From the IMG/VR virus record IMGVR_UViG_3300030101_000694, positions 1 to 21,483 of that record: a stretch of 21,483 bases of DNA; one strand, 5' to 3'. This document shows, piece by piece, positions 16,177 to 21,483 of the stretch. Under the pieces are notes generated by a model, which did no database searches, was not told the DNA's origin, and saw only the letters and a program-made list of their open reading frames with translations. Position 1 is the first letter of the stretch, and every line of letters starts with the position of its first letter. The position numbers and the translations under genes are program-made. The stretch is from a virus.

Positions 16177-16532
16177 GATACTTCAATTATCATGAGTTCA
16201 GCAGCCCCGACGCAATTAACAGCGGTGAGCAAATGATGGATGAGGTATTTTTAGAGATGTTAGATAAGGCTCGACACCTTAGCGGCATACCGTATATAAT
16301 AAATAGTGGTTACAGAACGCCGGATTATAATCGCAAGGTAGGCGGCAAAAAAGACAGCGCACATTTAAAAGGGTTGGCAGCTGATATACATTGCATAGAT
16401 TCCAGGAGCCGCGCATATATAATAGGCGGCCTTATAGACGCAGGATTTAACAGAATTGGCATAGCTAAGACATTTATACATGTAGATGATGACCCTAGCA
16501 AAGACGCAGATGTAGTTTGGCTTTATGATTAG
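16173..16532 (+). CDS. Peptidase M15-family endolysin
   Basis: The 119-aa protein is a zinc peptidase of the M15 (D-Ala-D-Ala carboxypeptidase-like, Peptidase_M15_3) family, a common phage endolysin that cuts peptidoglycan peptides. It has the motif SAHLKGLAADI with zinc ligands H64 and D71, and the third ligand H103 in FIHVDDD. The N-terminal INSGYRTPDYNRKVGG is also diagnostic. No signal peptide is seen, so a holin must release it or its substrate access. The GTG start at 16173 gives MRYFNYHEF, a typical beginning, and overlaps the holin candidate. A phosphoesterase gene follows with 8 nt overlap. Confidence 0.93.
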   Translation: MRYFNYHEFSSPDAINSGEQMMDEVFLEMLDKARHLSGIPYIINSGYRTPDYNRKVGGKKDSAHLKGLAADIHCIDSRSRAYIIGGLIDAGFNRIGIAKTFIHVDDDPSKDADVVWLYD

Positions 16533-17238
16533 GCAACACAGACCGCGATTAAGTGCGCAACAAGTCAAAGCCCTGGATTTTATAAGGGCAAACGAACGGC
16601 GCATTTTAATTGTTGGTGATTTGCATTGTCCCTTTGAGCTTGACTGCTATTTAGATTTTTGCCTAGAGCAATACAATAATTACAATTGTAATGCTGTTAT
16701 TTTCATCGGTGACATTTTAGACAACCATTACGCGAGCTACCACGAAACCAACGCAAACGGTATGAGTGGTGGATCAGAATTACATGCGGCAATCAAGCAC
16801 GTTGACAAGTGGGCTAGCGCTTTTCCTGTTGCTGACGTCATAATAGGAAATCATGACCGTTTAATTATGCGTAAGGCGTTTAGTTCATCAGTCCCTCAAG
16901 AATGGATTAAAGACTATAATGAAGTCTTAGGCACTACTTGGAACTGGTGTAACCGGATTGTATATGATGGCGTGCAATATGTACACGGTGAAGGCGGCAC
17001 GGCACGCACAAAAGCAAAAAACGATATGCAAAGCACAGTGCAGGGCCATATACACACCCAAGCATATTGCGAATGGAACGTAGGCAACACCTTTAAAATT
17101 TTTGGGATGCAAGTCGGTTGTGGTATTGATCGCAACAGCTACGCCGCTGCCTACGCTAAACACTTCAAAAAACAGGCTATCGGCTGCGGTGTCGTATTGG
17201 GCGGCCATACTGCTATAAATTGTTTAATGCATTTGTAA
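16525..17238 (+). CDS. Calcineurin-like metallophosphoesterase
   Basis: All canonical metal-binding motifs are present in this 237-aa protein: GDLH at 31-34 (D32, H34), GDILDNH at 62-68 (D63), GNHD at 108-111 (N109, H110), H154 in VHGEGG, and GHIH at 174-177 (H175, H177). It should therefore hydrolyse a phosphoester with two metal ions, but the substrate (nucleic acid, nucleotide, other) cannot be told from the motifs. It lies just behind the endolysin, between late and early regions, and overlaps the endolysin gene by 8 nt. Phages often carry such enzymes near DNA-metabolism genes, so co-transcription with lysis genes may not indicate shared function. Confidence 0.92.
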   Translation: MIRQHRPRLSAQQVKALDFIRANERRILIVGDLHCPFELDCYLDFCLEQYNNYNCNAVIFIGDILDNHYASYHETNANGMSGGSELHAAIKHVDKWASAFPVADVIIGNHDRLIMRKAFSSSVPQEWIKDYNEVLGTTWNWCNRIVYDGVQYVHGEGGTARTKAKNDMQSTVQGHIHTQAYCEWNVGNTFKIFGMQVGCGIDRNSYAAAYAKHFKKQAIGCGVVLGGHTAINCLMHL

Positions 17239-17265
17239 TGTACCTTGCTCAAGAAATTTTAAGAC

Positions 17266-17439
17266 ATGCAACAAATATTACTTACATACTGGGCTGAGAT
17301 TGCTTTAGCTATTCTTACCGCTGCCGGAACAATAACGGCACTTACGGAGACTGACAAGGATGACCGAGTTATAGATATATTAAAACGAATTTTAAATGCT
17401 GTTGTTTTGGGTCGCAGTAAGCGCAGACGAAAAAAATAG
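17266..17439 (+). CDS. Small membrane protein with a basic tail (57 aa)
   Basis: The frame from ATG 17266 encodes a hydrophobic helix at about residues 9-27 (WAEIALAILTAAGTITALT), an acidic and polar middle (ETDKDDRVIDILKRIL) and a very basic end (GRSKRRRKK). A single span with a positively charged cytoplasmic tail is compatible with a lysis accessory such as a spanin-like or holin-related product, or with another membrane role. I do not recognise a family with certainty. It starts 27 nt after the phosphoesterase stop, and a TATCTTTG box begins two bases after its own stop codon. Confidence 0.7.
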   Translation: MQQILLTYWAEIALAILTAAGTITALTETDKDDRVIDILKRILNAVVLGRSKRRRKK

Positions 17440-17440
17440 T

Positions 17441-17448
17441 TATCTTTG
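17441..17448 (+). promoter_or_regulatory. Candidate Bacteroidota promoter -7 box (TATCTTTG)
   Basis: TATCTTTG matches the Bacteroidota -7 consensus TAnnTTTG exactly and is followed by TAACAG. No TTG stands 17-23 bp upstream, so the -33 element is not convincing. Expected transcription would begin a few bases downstream and run into the hairpin at 17482-17513. Confidence 0.5.
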
Positions 17449-17462
17449 TAACAGAGTTTCGT

Positions 17463-17478
17463 GATTAGGTTTGATTAG
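17463..17478 (+). repeat. GATTAG direct repeat with 10-bp spacing
   Basis: GATTAG occurs at 17463-17468 and 17473-17478, one helical turn apart, directly downstream of the -7-like box. This could be a repressor site for a regulator such as the HTH protein encoded at 19345-19578. It is short enough to arise by chance. Confidence 0.35.
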
Positions 17479-17481
17479 CGG

Positions 17482-17513
17482 GCGGCATCCTTGGGAGGGG
17501 GTGCCGCTTTTTT
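17482..17513 (+). terminator. Intrinsic terminator at the late/early boundary
   Basis: GCGGCATCC at 17482-17490 pairs with GGGTGCCGC at 17499-17507 (one G-T pair) around an 8-nt loop TTGGGAGG, and six T residues follow at 17508-17513. It is well placed to end the late transcript of tail and lysis genes before the replication module. Confidence 0.9.
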
Positions 17514-17523
17514 GTGCAATAAT

Positions 17524-17554
17524 TTGCAATGCTGTCATAAACATTGTATTATTG
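17524..17554 (+). promoter_or_regulatory. Possible promoter for the replication genes
   Basis: TTG at 17524-17526 and TATTATTG at 17547-17554 are separated by 20 bp, close to the Bacteroidota arrangement TTG / TAnnTTTG; the -7 box has one mismatch. The box ends only 4 nt before the ATG at 17559, so a transcript from here would be nearly leaderless. GCAA-TAAT-TTGC (17516-17527) forms a small inverted repeat over the -33 element. Confidence 0.4.
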
Positions 17555-17558
17555 ACCC

Positions 17559-17684
17559 ATGAACAACGTACTAATACTATCAATGTGGCGCGAGGGTTAC
17601 GATTACCCAAGCGATGAAGAAGAGCAACTTGAAGATTTCATGGAACGCGCCGACCACGATTACGAACAGCTAAACGATAAGTAA
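17559..17684 (+). CDS. Small acidic protein (41 aa)
   Basis: The first frame after the late terminator encodes a 41-aa peptide starting MNNVLILSMWREGYDYP and continuing as a strongly acidic helix (SDEEEQLEDFMERADHD). No known domain is recognised. Its place as the first gene of the replication module and its acidity would suit a small regulatory or inhibitory phage protein, which is only a guess. It is separated from the next start by one base. A stop codon two nucleotides before the next ATG suggests coupled translation. Confidence 0.6.
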   Translation: MNNVLILSMWREGYDYPSDEEEQLEDFMERADHDYEQLNDK

Positions 17685-17685
17685 A

Positions 17686-17841
17686 ATGAACAAACCTATT
17701 TGCGTACAAAGCAGCGTACATGTAAAGTCCACAAAAGACTTTAACGCATGGCAACAAGAATTAGCAGAAGAGCGTCGATTTCAACGGCTAATGCAACAAT
17801 TTAAAGATGAGTTAGTAAAAGCATATATCAAAAACCGATGA
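17686..17841 (+). CDS. Small hypothetical protein (51 aa)
   Basis: This 51-aa frame begins MNKPICVQSSVHVKSTKDFN and continues as a charged helix (WQQELAEERRFQRLMQQFKD). No domain is recognised. The gene fits tightly between neighbours: it starts one base after the previous stop and its own stop overlaps the next start by 4 nt (ATGA). This packing is the main reason to regard it as real. Confidence 0.62.
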   Translation: MNKPICVQSSVHVKSTKDFNAWQQELAEERRFQRLMQQFKDELVKAYIKNR

Positions 17842-18362
17842 ACGTAAACGATATTTATGTTAGCGCCTGCCGTGGCGCTTTCGATAAGAATGTGCAAGAT
17901 GTGCGATTGATTGACTGGCTTGAAAACGTCCGACCTGAACAGCCGCGAAACGACTGGGAGAAAAAGCAGTTACCTGCTATTATGCCTCACGGCCTTTTCA
18001 TGAACCGCAAACAGAACACCTTTCAAGCTGCAAGCGGTTTAATACAGATTGACATTGACGCAAAGCACCAAGATAAAGAGCTTAACATGAATGAGATTCT
18101 GCACCATGTAGCTTACAGTAATTGCATTGTAGCCGCTGGGAAGAGCTGCAGTGGTACAGGTTTGTATATGCTGATAGCTGTAAATGGCATAACTGTAGAC
18201 AATTTTACAGACTGTGCAGACAAGGCCATTTTATACGTTGAAAAAGCGTACGACATTAAGTGTGATTCACCAGTGAGCATGAATTTAAGCAGCTTGCGGT
18301 TTGCCTCACCATACGCGCCTTACATCAATTATGACGTAGAACCTTTAACACTAGAAGTATGA
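17838..18362 (+). CDS. Stand-alone VirE_N / BT4734-like primase-fold protein
   Basis: The 174-aa product resembles the N-terminal domain of Bacteroidota VirE/BT4734-like proteins, which has an archaeo-eukaryotic primase-like fold. Visible landmarks are the acidic strand GLIQIDIDAKHQ (about residues 67-78, with the D-x-D pair), GKSCSGTGLYMLIAV (about 101-115), and MNLSSLRFASPYAPYINYD near the end. In cellular relatives this domain is usually joined to a VirE C-terminal or helicase domain, absent here. A role in priming or processing phage DNA is likely from family and context, but activity of the isolated domain is unproven. It overlaps both neighbours by 4 nt. Confidence 0.8.
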   Translation: MNVNDIYVSACRGAFDKNVQDVRLIDWLENVRPEQPRNDWEKKQLPAIMPHGLFMNRKQNTFQAASGLIQIDIDAKHQDKELNMNEILHHVAYSNCIVAAGKSCSGTGLYMLIAVNGITVDNFTDCADKAILYVEKAYDIKCDSPVSMNLSSLRFASPYAPYINYDVEPLTLEV

Positions 18363-18730
18363 GCGTAATTGATGAATTAAAGGCCTTATCCGATAAGTAT
18401 AAAATGAAACCAGACCACTTTCATAAAGATCCGCGAGGCTTTGTAATTATGACTAGGCGAGGCATAGAACACGTACAAGCCAAAATAAAGGCCGTGGTGA
18501 CCTTTACTACGGTTCCTGAATGGTCAGACCCAAGCGACGGGCGTTATTGCGTTAAAGCGTACGCAAAATGCCAAATAGGACACGTTGAGACATACGGCGA
18601 GGTTAGTAAGTCGAATAACCGTAATCAGTACCCTATCGCAATGGCCGAAAAACGGGCGTTGTCGCGTGCTATTTTAAAGCTGGCTGGTTTTTATCAGTTC
18701 CAAGTATTTGGAGAAGATGAAATTGAATAA
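18359..18730 (+). CDS. Conserved phage protein, possibly recombination-associated
   Basis: This 123-aa protein has a fingerprint near the C-terminus, YGEVSKSNNRNQYPIAMAEK followed by RALSRAILKLAGFYQFQVFGEDE, that I associate with small phage proteins of DNA recombination modules. The A-E-K-R-A-x-S-R-A-I-L-K-L segment is reminiscent of single-strand annealing proteins. The N-terminal half (LKALSDKYKMKPDHF, FVIMTRRGIEHVQAK) is unlike anything I can name. Placement between the primase-fold protein and the DUF3127-like protein supports a DNA-metabolism role. The annealing-protein link is weak and is offered only as a hypothesis. Confidence 0.6.
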   Translation: MSVIDELKALSDKYKMKPDHFHKDPRGFVIMTRRGIEHVQAKIKAVVTFTTVPEWSDPSDGRYCVKAYAKCQIGHVETYGEVSKSNNRNQYPIAMAEKRALSRAILKLAGFYQFQVFGEDEIE

Positions 18731-18735
18731 AGCGC

Positions 18736-19011
18736 ATGAATCTGGACGAATTTTTTGAAGACGTTAAAGCCGATCAGCACGCGCACCAGGAGCGCCTCAA
18801 AGATTACGCGCTTTTCTTGCTACTAAATAGCACAATGCGCGATGAAGATGAAGGCCTAGAAGACGAAATAATTGACACAGAACCCACGCTTTTGCGCTGG
18901 CGTGAAATATTTGAGCGCTTAAAACGTAACCAATTACGGACCATTGACCTGCCTAGTTGGTCGCAAACATCATTTAATAAATCTTATAAATACCATGGAC
19001 TGGATAATTGA
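18736..19011 (+). CDS. Hypothetical protein in the replication module (91 aa)
   Basis: The 91-aa product, starting MNLDEFFEDVKADQHAHQER, is hydrophilic and mostly helical, with an acidic central region (RDEDEGLEDEIIDTEP) and a C-terminal basic helix (WREIFERLKRNQLRTIDLP). No domain is recognised. It lies in a run of replication genes and ends 17 nt inside the following gene, which suggests coupling. Its role is unknown. Confidence 0.7.
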   Translation: MNLDEFFEDVKADQHAHQERLKDYALFLLLNSTMRDEDEGLEDEIIDTEPTLLRWREIFERLKRNQLRTIDLPSWSQTSFNKSYKYHGLDN

Positions 19012-19357
19012 AGGAGAGGTACACAGAATTTGCAAACCCTTTGAGCACGAAAGCGGATTCCGTCGCTGTGCTGTACATGTTAAAATTACAGACGGAAAAT
19101 ATAGCCAAATAATACCGTTAGAATTTCTACAAGACATGACAGATGAAGCTATGACCTTAACAATTGGGTCACATATTAAAGCTCATTGTAACCTGCGAGG
19201 CCGCGAGTATATCAATAAACAAGGTGATCATGCCGCATTTATGAATTTGCAGGTTTGGAACTATGATATAGAAGAAAAAACCATTAAACAAAAGGTTATG
19301 GAGAAAGCGCAACAAGCGGCAGAAACAGAAGTAAATGACATGCCATGGGACAAGTAA
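18995..19357 (+). CDS. DUF3127-like single-stranded-DNA-binding protein
   Basis: Started at ATG 18995, this 120-aa protein looks like the DUF3127 family of OB-fold proteins thought to bind single-stranded DNA: WIIEGEVHRICKPFEHESGF, a central strand pattern with FRRCAVHVKITDGKYSQIIP, and GSHIKAHCNLRGREY before a final strand ending LQVWNYDI. The C-terminal tail is polar and ends VNDMPWDK, faintly like the acidic tip of bacterial SSB (DDDIPF). A longer frame from a TTG at 18944 would overlap the preceding gene by 68 nt, so I reject it. The gene overlaps the HTH gene by 13 nt. Confidence 0.78.
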   Translation: MDWIIEGEVHRICKPFEHESGFRRCAVHVKITDGKYSQIIPLEFLQDMTDEAMTLTIGSHIKAHCNLRGREYINKQGDHAAFMNLQVWNYDIEEKTIKQKVMEKAQQAAETEVNDMPWDK

Positions 19358-19578
19358 ACCTAAAAGAGTATTTACAGCAGCATTACGGCAGTATTGAAGC
19401 GTGCGCAGACGCTATAGAGGTAAGCAGACGGACGGTATATAATTACATAGCTAAAAACCCGGAAGGCGTGTTACGTCACGCAAGCCGATTGATTGAAAAA
19501 GAAGGCGTGGACGTAATGCAATTGATTGCCGCAGTCGTAACATCACAAGTGCAAATAGGTGAAGCGCAACTATCTTAA
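19345..19578 (+). CDS. Small helix-turn-helix DNA-binding protein
   Basis: The 77-aa product contains a helix-turn-helix at about residues 16-36, SIEACADAIEVSRRTVYNYI, with the typical pattern of a short first helix, a turn around E25-V26-S27 and a recognition helix. It could be a repressor or activator of early transcription. The only plausible target sites noticed in the window are the GATTAG pair at 17463-17478 and the dyad at 17516-17527, a link that is purely speculative. It overlaps the gene before by 13 nt and the initiator gene after it by 20 nt. Confidence 0.8.
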   Translation: MGQVNLKEYLQQHYGSIEACADAIEVSRRTVYNYIAKNPEGVLRHASRLIEKEGVDVMQLIAAVVTSQVQIGEAQLS

Positions 19579-20290
19579 AATACCAATTGAGATATGGAAT
19601 ATGGCAGATCTTGCACCTAATGAGCGCATTTTACTAGCAGAGGTTGCAAGCTTCGATCAATGCTGGGCCGGAAATGACCATTTTGCGCAATTGTTGCACG
19701 TATCAGAAGACACCGCCAGAGGATACATTTATAACCTCATCGAAAAAGGTTATTTAATTAGAGAGGGCACAAGATACCGCAGGCGATTGCGTAAATCTAC
19801 GCAAACGAACGAGCAAATTAGCGCAAACGAATGCGCAAATCCACGCAAACGAATGCGTAAATCTACGCAGACGAGTGCGCAGAATTGCCCACAGACTAAT
19901 AAAAAGACTAATACAACTACTAATACAATTACTAAAGGCGCACAAGTGCGCGGTGTTGTTCTACCTTTTGAAACTAAAGAGTTTGCTAAAGCCTGGACCG
20001 AATGGCTAGAATATAAACACACTGATCACCGATTTAGATATAAATCAGCCCAAACAGAACAAAGGGCATTAATAACACTTGCTAATGAACACAGTACAGA
20101 AAGTGCAGCAATCCAAGCAATTTATACAGCAATTGCAAACGGCTGGAAAGGCCTCATATTTAGTGCATCCAAGGGCCGGAGACCTCGCGCCAGCGGAAAG
20201 GCAGCAATTGAAGGCCGCCAGCTTAGCAATCAGCTTAGAGAACTTGCAGAAACAGGAAATATCGCAGGTGACAATAGAAACCGCCTTTAA
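19559..20290 (+). CDS. Winged-helix replication initiator-like protein
   Basis: This 243-aa protein starts at GTG 19559 with MKRNYLKIPIEIWNMADLAP and has an N-terminal winged-helix region (to about residue 72, with NDHFAQLLHVSEDTARGYIY and NLIEKGYLIREG) typical of phage replication initiators of Bacteroidota. Residues 77-125 form a low-complexity linker, rich in R/K/S/T/Q/N, that is encoded by tandem DNA repeats resembling an origin. The C-terminal part (FAKAWTEWLEYKHTDHRF, AIYTAIANGWKGLIF) is a common ending in such proteins. A phage initiator carrying its own origin inside the gene is known, for example lambda O. The last 206 nt overlap a second coding frame. Confidence 0.83.
   Translation: MKRNYLKIPIEIWNMADLAPNERILLAEVASFDQCWAGNDHFAQLLHVSEDTARGYIYNLIEKGYLIREGTRYRRRLRKSTQTNEQISANECANPRKRMRKSTQTSAQNCPQTNKKTNTTTNTITKGAQVRGVVLPFETKEFAKAWTEWLEYKHTDHRFRYKSAQTEQRALITLANEHSTESAAIQAIYTAIANGWKGLIFSASKGRRPRASGKAAIEGRQLSNQLRELAETGNIAGDNRNRL
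19789..19876 (+). repeat. Four tandem 22-bp repeats (candidate origin iterons)
   Basis: Units at 19789-19810, 19811-19832, 19833-19854 and 19855-19876 are each 22 bp with no spacer, and 14 of 22 positions are invariant. The core is ACGCAAACGAAT or close to it. Units 1 and 4 begin with an inverted repeat GCGTA-AATC-TACGC. Because the unit is not a multiple of three, copies are read in different frames; the peptide repeats only every 66 bp (RKSTQT). Confidence 0.88.
19895..19934 (+). repeat. 12-bp AT-rich tandem repeats (candidate DNA unwinding element)
   Basis: ACTAATAAAAAG at 19895, ACTAATACAACT at 19907 and ACTAATACAATT at 19919 form three 12-bp units, followed by a partial unit ACTA at 19931. 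They lie 18 bp after the 22-bp repeats and consist almost entirely of A and T plus the repeated AC. Together the layout is iterons then AT-rich repeats. Confidence 0.75.
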
Positions 20291-20795
20291 AGGAACGAAC
20301 GTACGAACAGCGTATAAATTAGACGAACAGGCCACAAGGGCCGCCCTTATCGGCATGTTAGCGAAATGTGTGCGTTTTGTAGATGCAAATAAGACTTTGA
20401 CAGAAGGCGATGAGTATAAAATGGTGCTAGAAGAGCTTATAAAAAGCTTTCCAACGCTTACTATTGAGGACTGGCGCCTTTGCCTTTACATGATGGCTAA
20501 AGAAACCTTCGGCGGCTATTATGAGCGCCTAAAGCTGGCGCAGTTCGTTGAGTGCTTTACCAAGTATGAGCAGCTCAAGCAACCAATAATAACGAAGATT
20601 CGCCAGGACGAGGCGGCAGATTTTGAGCGCATGCAAACAGAGGCCTTAAGGCATATAACGCCAGAGTATGCAACAGAATTTAACCCGATCGCGGCGCGCG
20701 TAACGCCGCAGGACTGGTTGAGAGGCGAAAACCGCCTGACGTACACCGAGCGCGAGGAAATGGACAAACGAGCAAAAGCACGCACCAATGATTGA
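20085..20795 (+). CDS. DUF6633-like / helicase-loader-like protein
   Basis: This 236-aa frame overlaps the initiator by 206 nt when started at ATG 20085; later GTG codons at 20163 and 20268 are alternatives, the last giving only 23 nt overlap. The C-terminal core has TLTIEDWRLCLYMMAKETFG and GYYERLKLAQFVECFTKYEQ, a pattern resembling DUF6633-type phage replication accessory proteins, where a residue run before a G-x-x-Y-x-R-L is common. In lambda-type modules the gene after the initiator loads the helicase, which fits here. The assignment is moderate. The last bases overlap the methyltransferase by 8 nt. Confidence 0.7.
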   Translation: MNTVQKVQQSKQFIQQLQTAGKASYLVHPRAGDLAPAERQQLKAASLAISLENLQKQEISQVTIETAFKGTNVRTAYKLDEQATRAALIGMLAKCVRFVDANKTLTEGDEYKMVLEELIKSFPTLTIEDWRLCLYMMAKETFGGYYERLKLAQFVECFTKYEQLKQPIITKIRQDEAADFERMQTEALRHITPEYATEFNPIAARVTPQDWLRGENRLTYTEREEMDKRAKARTND

Positions 20796-21408
20796 GCTGC
20801 ACAACATCGACTGCATGCAATACCTTGCAACGCTGGACGATAATGCGTTTGACTTAGCAATAGTAGACCCTCCTTATGGTATTGGCGAAGGAAAGAAAAC
20901 TATAAGAACAAGAAAGAAGCATAATAACAGAATAGTTCATAAAAATAAGGACTGGGACAGTTCTATTCCGAATAAAGAATACTTTAAAGAATTAAAAAGA
21001 GTAAGTAAAAATCAAATTATTTGGGGTGCTAACTATATGGTCGAACACTTACCCCCAAGTATGGGGTGGATATTTTGGGAAAAAAAAATAGGAGGTGATT
21101 TCTCAGACGGTGAACTAGCTTATACAAGTTTTAATAGAGCTTTAAAAATGTTTACTAAATGGAGTGGAGGAAACAATAAGATACACCCAACGCAAAAACC
21201 TATTAAACTTTATGAATGGCTTTTAATGAATTACGCAAAAGAAGGAGATAAAATACTTGATACACACTTAGGAAGTGGTTCTATCGCCTTAGCCTGTCAC
21301 AATTTAGGCTTTGAGCTTACTGCCTGTGAACTTGACAAAGAGTATTACGAAGCTGCAATGAAACGGCTAAAACAACACCAGTTACAACTACGAATTCCCA
21401 TGCTATGA
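20788..21408 (+). CDS. DNA methyltransferase (N6-adenine or N4-cytosine, DPPY type)
   Basis: The 206-aa protein shows the beta-class layout: catalytic DPPYG at 27-31 first, then the target-recognition region, then HPTQKP at 133-138, the S-adenosylmethionine-binding DTHLGSGS at 158-165 and ELD at 181-183. It probably methylates adenine or cytosine at a short site to protect phage DNA from host nucleases; specificity is not visible. The recognition part is short. GC content drops to about 32% across 20881-21240, against about 53% for 20521-20760, and its arginine codons there are AGA rather than CGC, suggesting the interior was acquired by recombination. The start overlaps the gene before by 8 nt. 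Confidence 0.9.
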   Translation: MIELHNIDCMQYLATLDDNAFDLAIVDPPYGIGEGKKTIRTRKKHNNRIVHKNKDWDSSIPNKEYFKELKRVSKNQIIWGANYMVEHLPPSMGWIFWEKKIGGDFSDGELAYTSFNRALKMFTKWSGGNNKIHPTQKPIKLYEWLLMNYAKEGDKILDTHLGSGSIALACHNLGFELTACELDKEYYEAAMKRLKQHQLQLRIPML

Positions 21409-21483
21409 CAGATTTAGAGCGCTTTTGGCTCGACCTCATCGACGGGCGGCGCTACATCATTAACGAAGTATATGGCAATGAGG
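21405..21483 (+). CDS. Start of a further gene, cut by the window end
   Basis: From ATG 21405, overlapping the methyltransferase stop by 4 nt (ATGA), an open frame of 26 codons runs to the window edge without a stop, beginning MTDLERFWLDLIDGRRYII. No domain can be assigned from so little sequence. The tight coupling with the previous stop suggests a real gene. Confidence 0.55.
   Translation, partial: MTDLERFWLDLIDGRRYIINEVYGNE

Noticed and set aside
17238-17297. 19-codon frame starting at TAATG after the phosphoesterase
   Set aside because: Too short, no features, and the following 57-aa membrane protein is the better candidate in the same stretch.
18944-18994. TTG-initiated extension of the DUF3127-like protein
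   Set aside because: It would overlap the previous gene by 68 nt, and the family-like N-terminus begins at ATG 18995.
19789-19876. CRISPR-like reading of the 22-bp repeats
   Set aside because: Units are contiguous without spacers and lie inside a coding gene.
1-21483. tRNA genes, integrase, insertion sequences, CRISPR arrays or defence systems
   Set aside because: None was seen on either strand; the window is a phage structural and replication region.

Overview
The window is a contiguous stretch of a tailed phage (siphovirus-type) genome or prophage, with every supported gene on the + strand. A Bacteroidota host is likely. There is a stand-alone VirE_N/BT4734-like primase-fold protein and a DUF3127-type single-stranded-DNA-binding protein. 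Shine-Dalgarno sequences are mostly absent and starts often lie in A-rich sequence. One box, TATCTTTG, matches the Bacteroidota -7 element TAnnTTTG. The exact host genus cannot be read from the sequence.

Layout. 1-6185 is packaging and head: an inverted repeat, small and large terminase, portal, then one very long ORF joining three small phage domains, a prohead protease and an HK97-fold major capsid protein, closed by a strong terminator. 6197-10230 is the neck: connector, head closure, gp10-like tail completion, and a tail terminator continuous with a roughly 690-residue fibre-like region. 10236-16045 is the tail: small proteins, tail tube, tail chaperone with a -1 frameshift signal, tape measure (666 aa, predicting a tail of about 100 nm) and a distal tail/baseplate protein. 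16054-17439 is probably lysis: a 40-aa double-membrane-span holin candidate, an M15 peptidase endolysin, a metallophosphoesterase and another small membrane protein.

17440-17558 is the only sizeable non-coding gap. It holds a TAnnTTTG box, a spaced GATTAG repeat, a terminator and a second weaker promoter candidate. It separates the late genes from the replication module (17559-21483): small proteins, primase-fold protein, a possible recombination protein, the DUF3127-like protein, an HTH regulator, a winged-helix replication initiator, a helicase-loader-like protein, a DNA methyltransferase and the start of one more gene.

The most striking unexplained structure is inside the initiator gene: four tandem 22-bp repeats followed by 12-bp AT-rich repeats, arranged like an origin of replication (iterons plus an unwinding element). 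Because 22 is not a multiple of 3, the units are read in all three frames, so DNA rather than protein appears to be conserved. Other notable points are the two gene fusions, a fibre repeat whose two copies encode nearly the same peptide with different codons, a methyltransferase whose interior is about 32% GC against about 53% just upstream, and a 206-nt overlap of two coding frames. No tRNA, CRISPR array, integrase, insertion sequence or recognisable defence system was seen.
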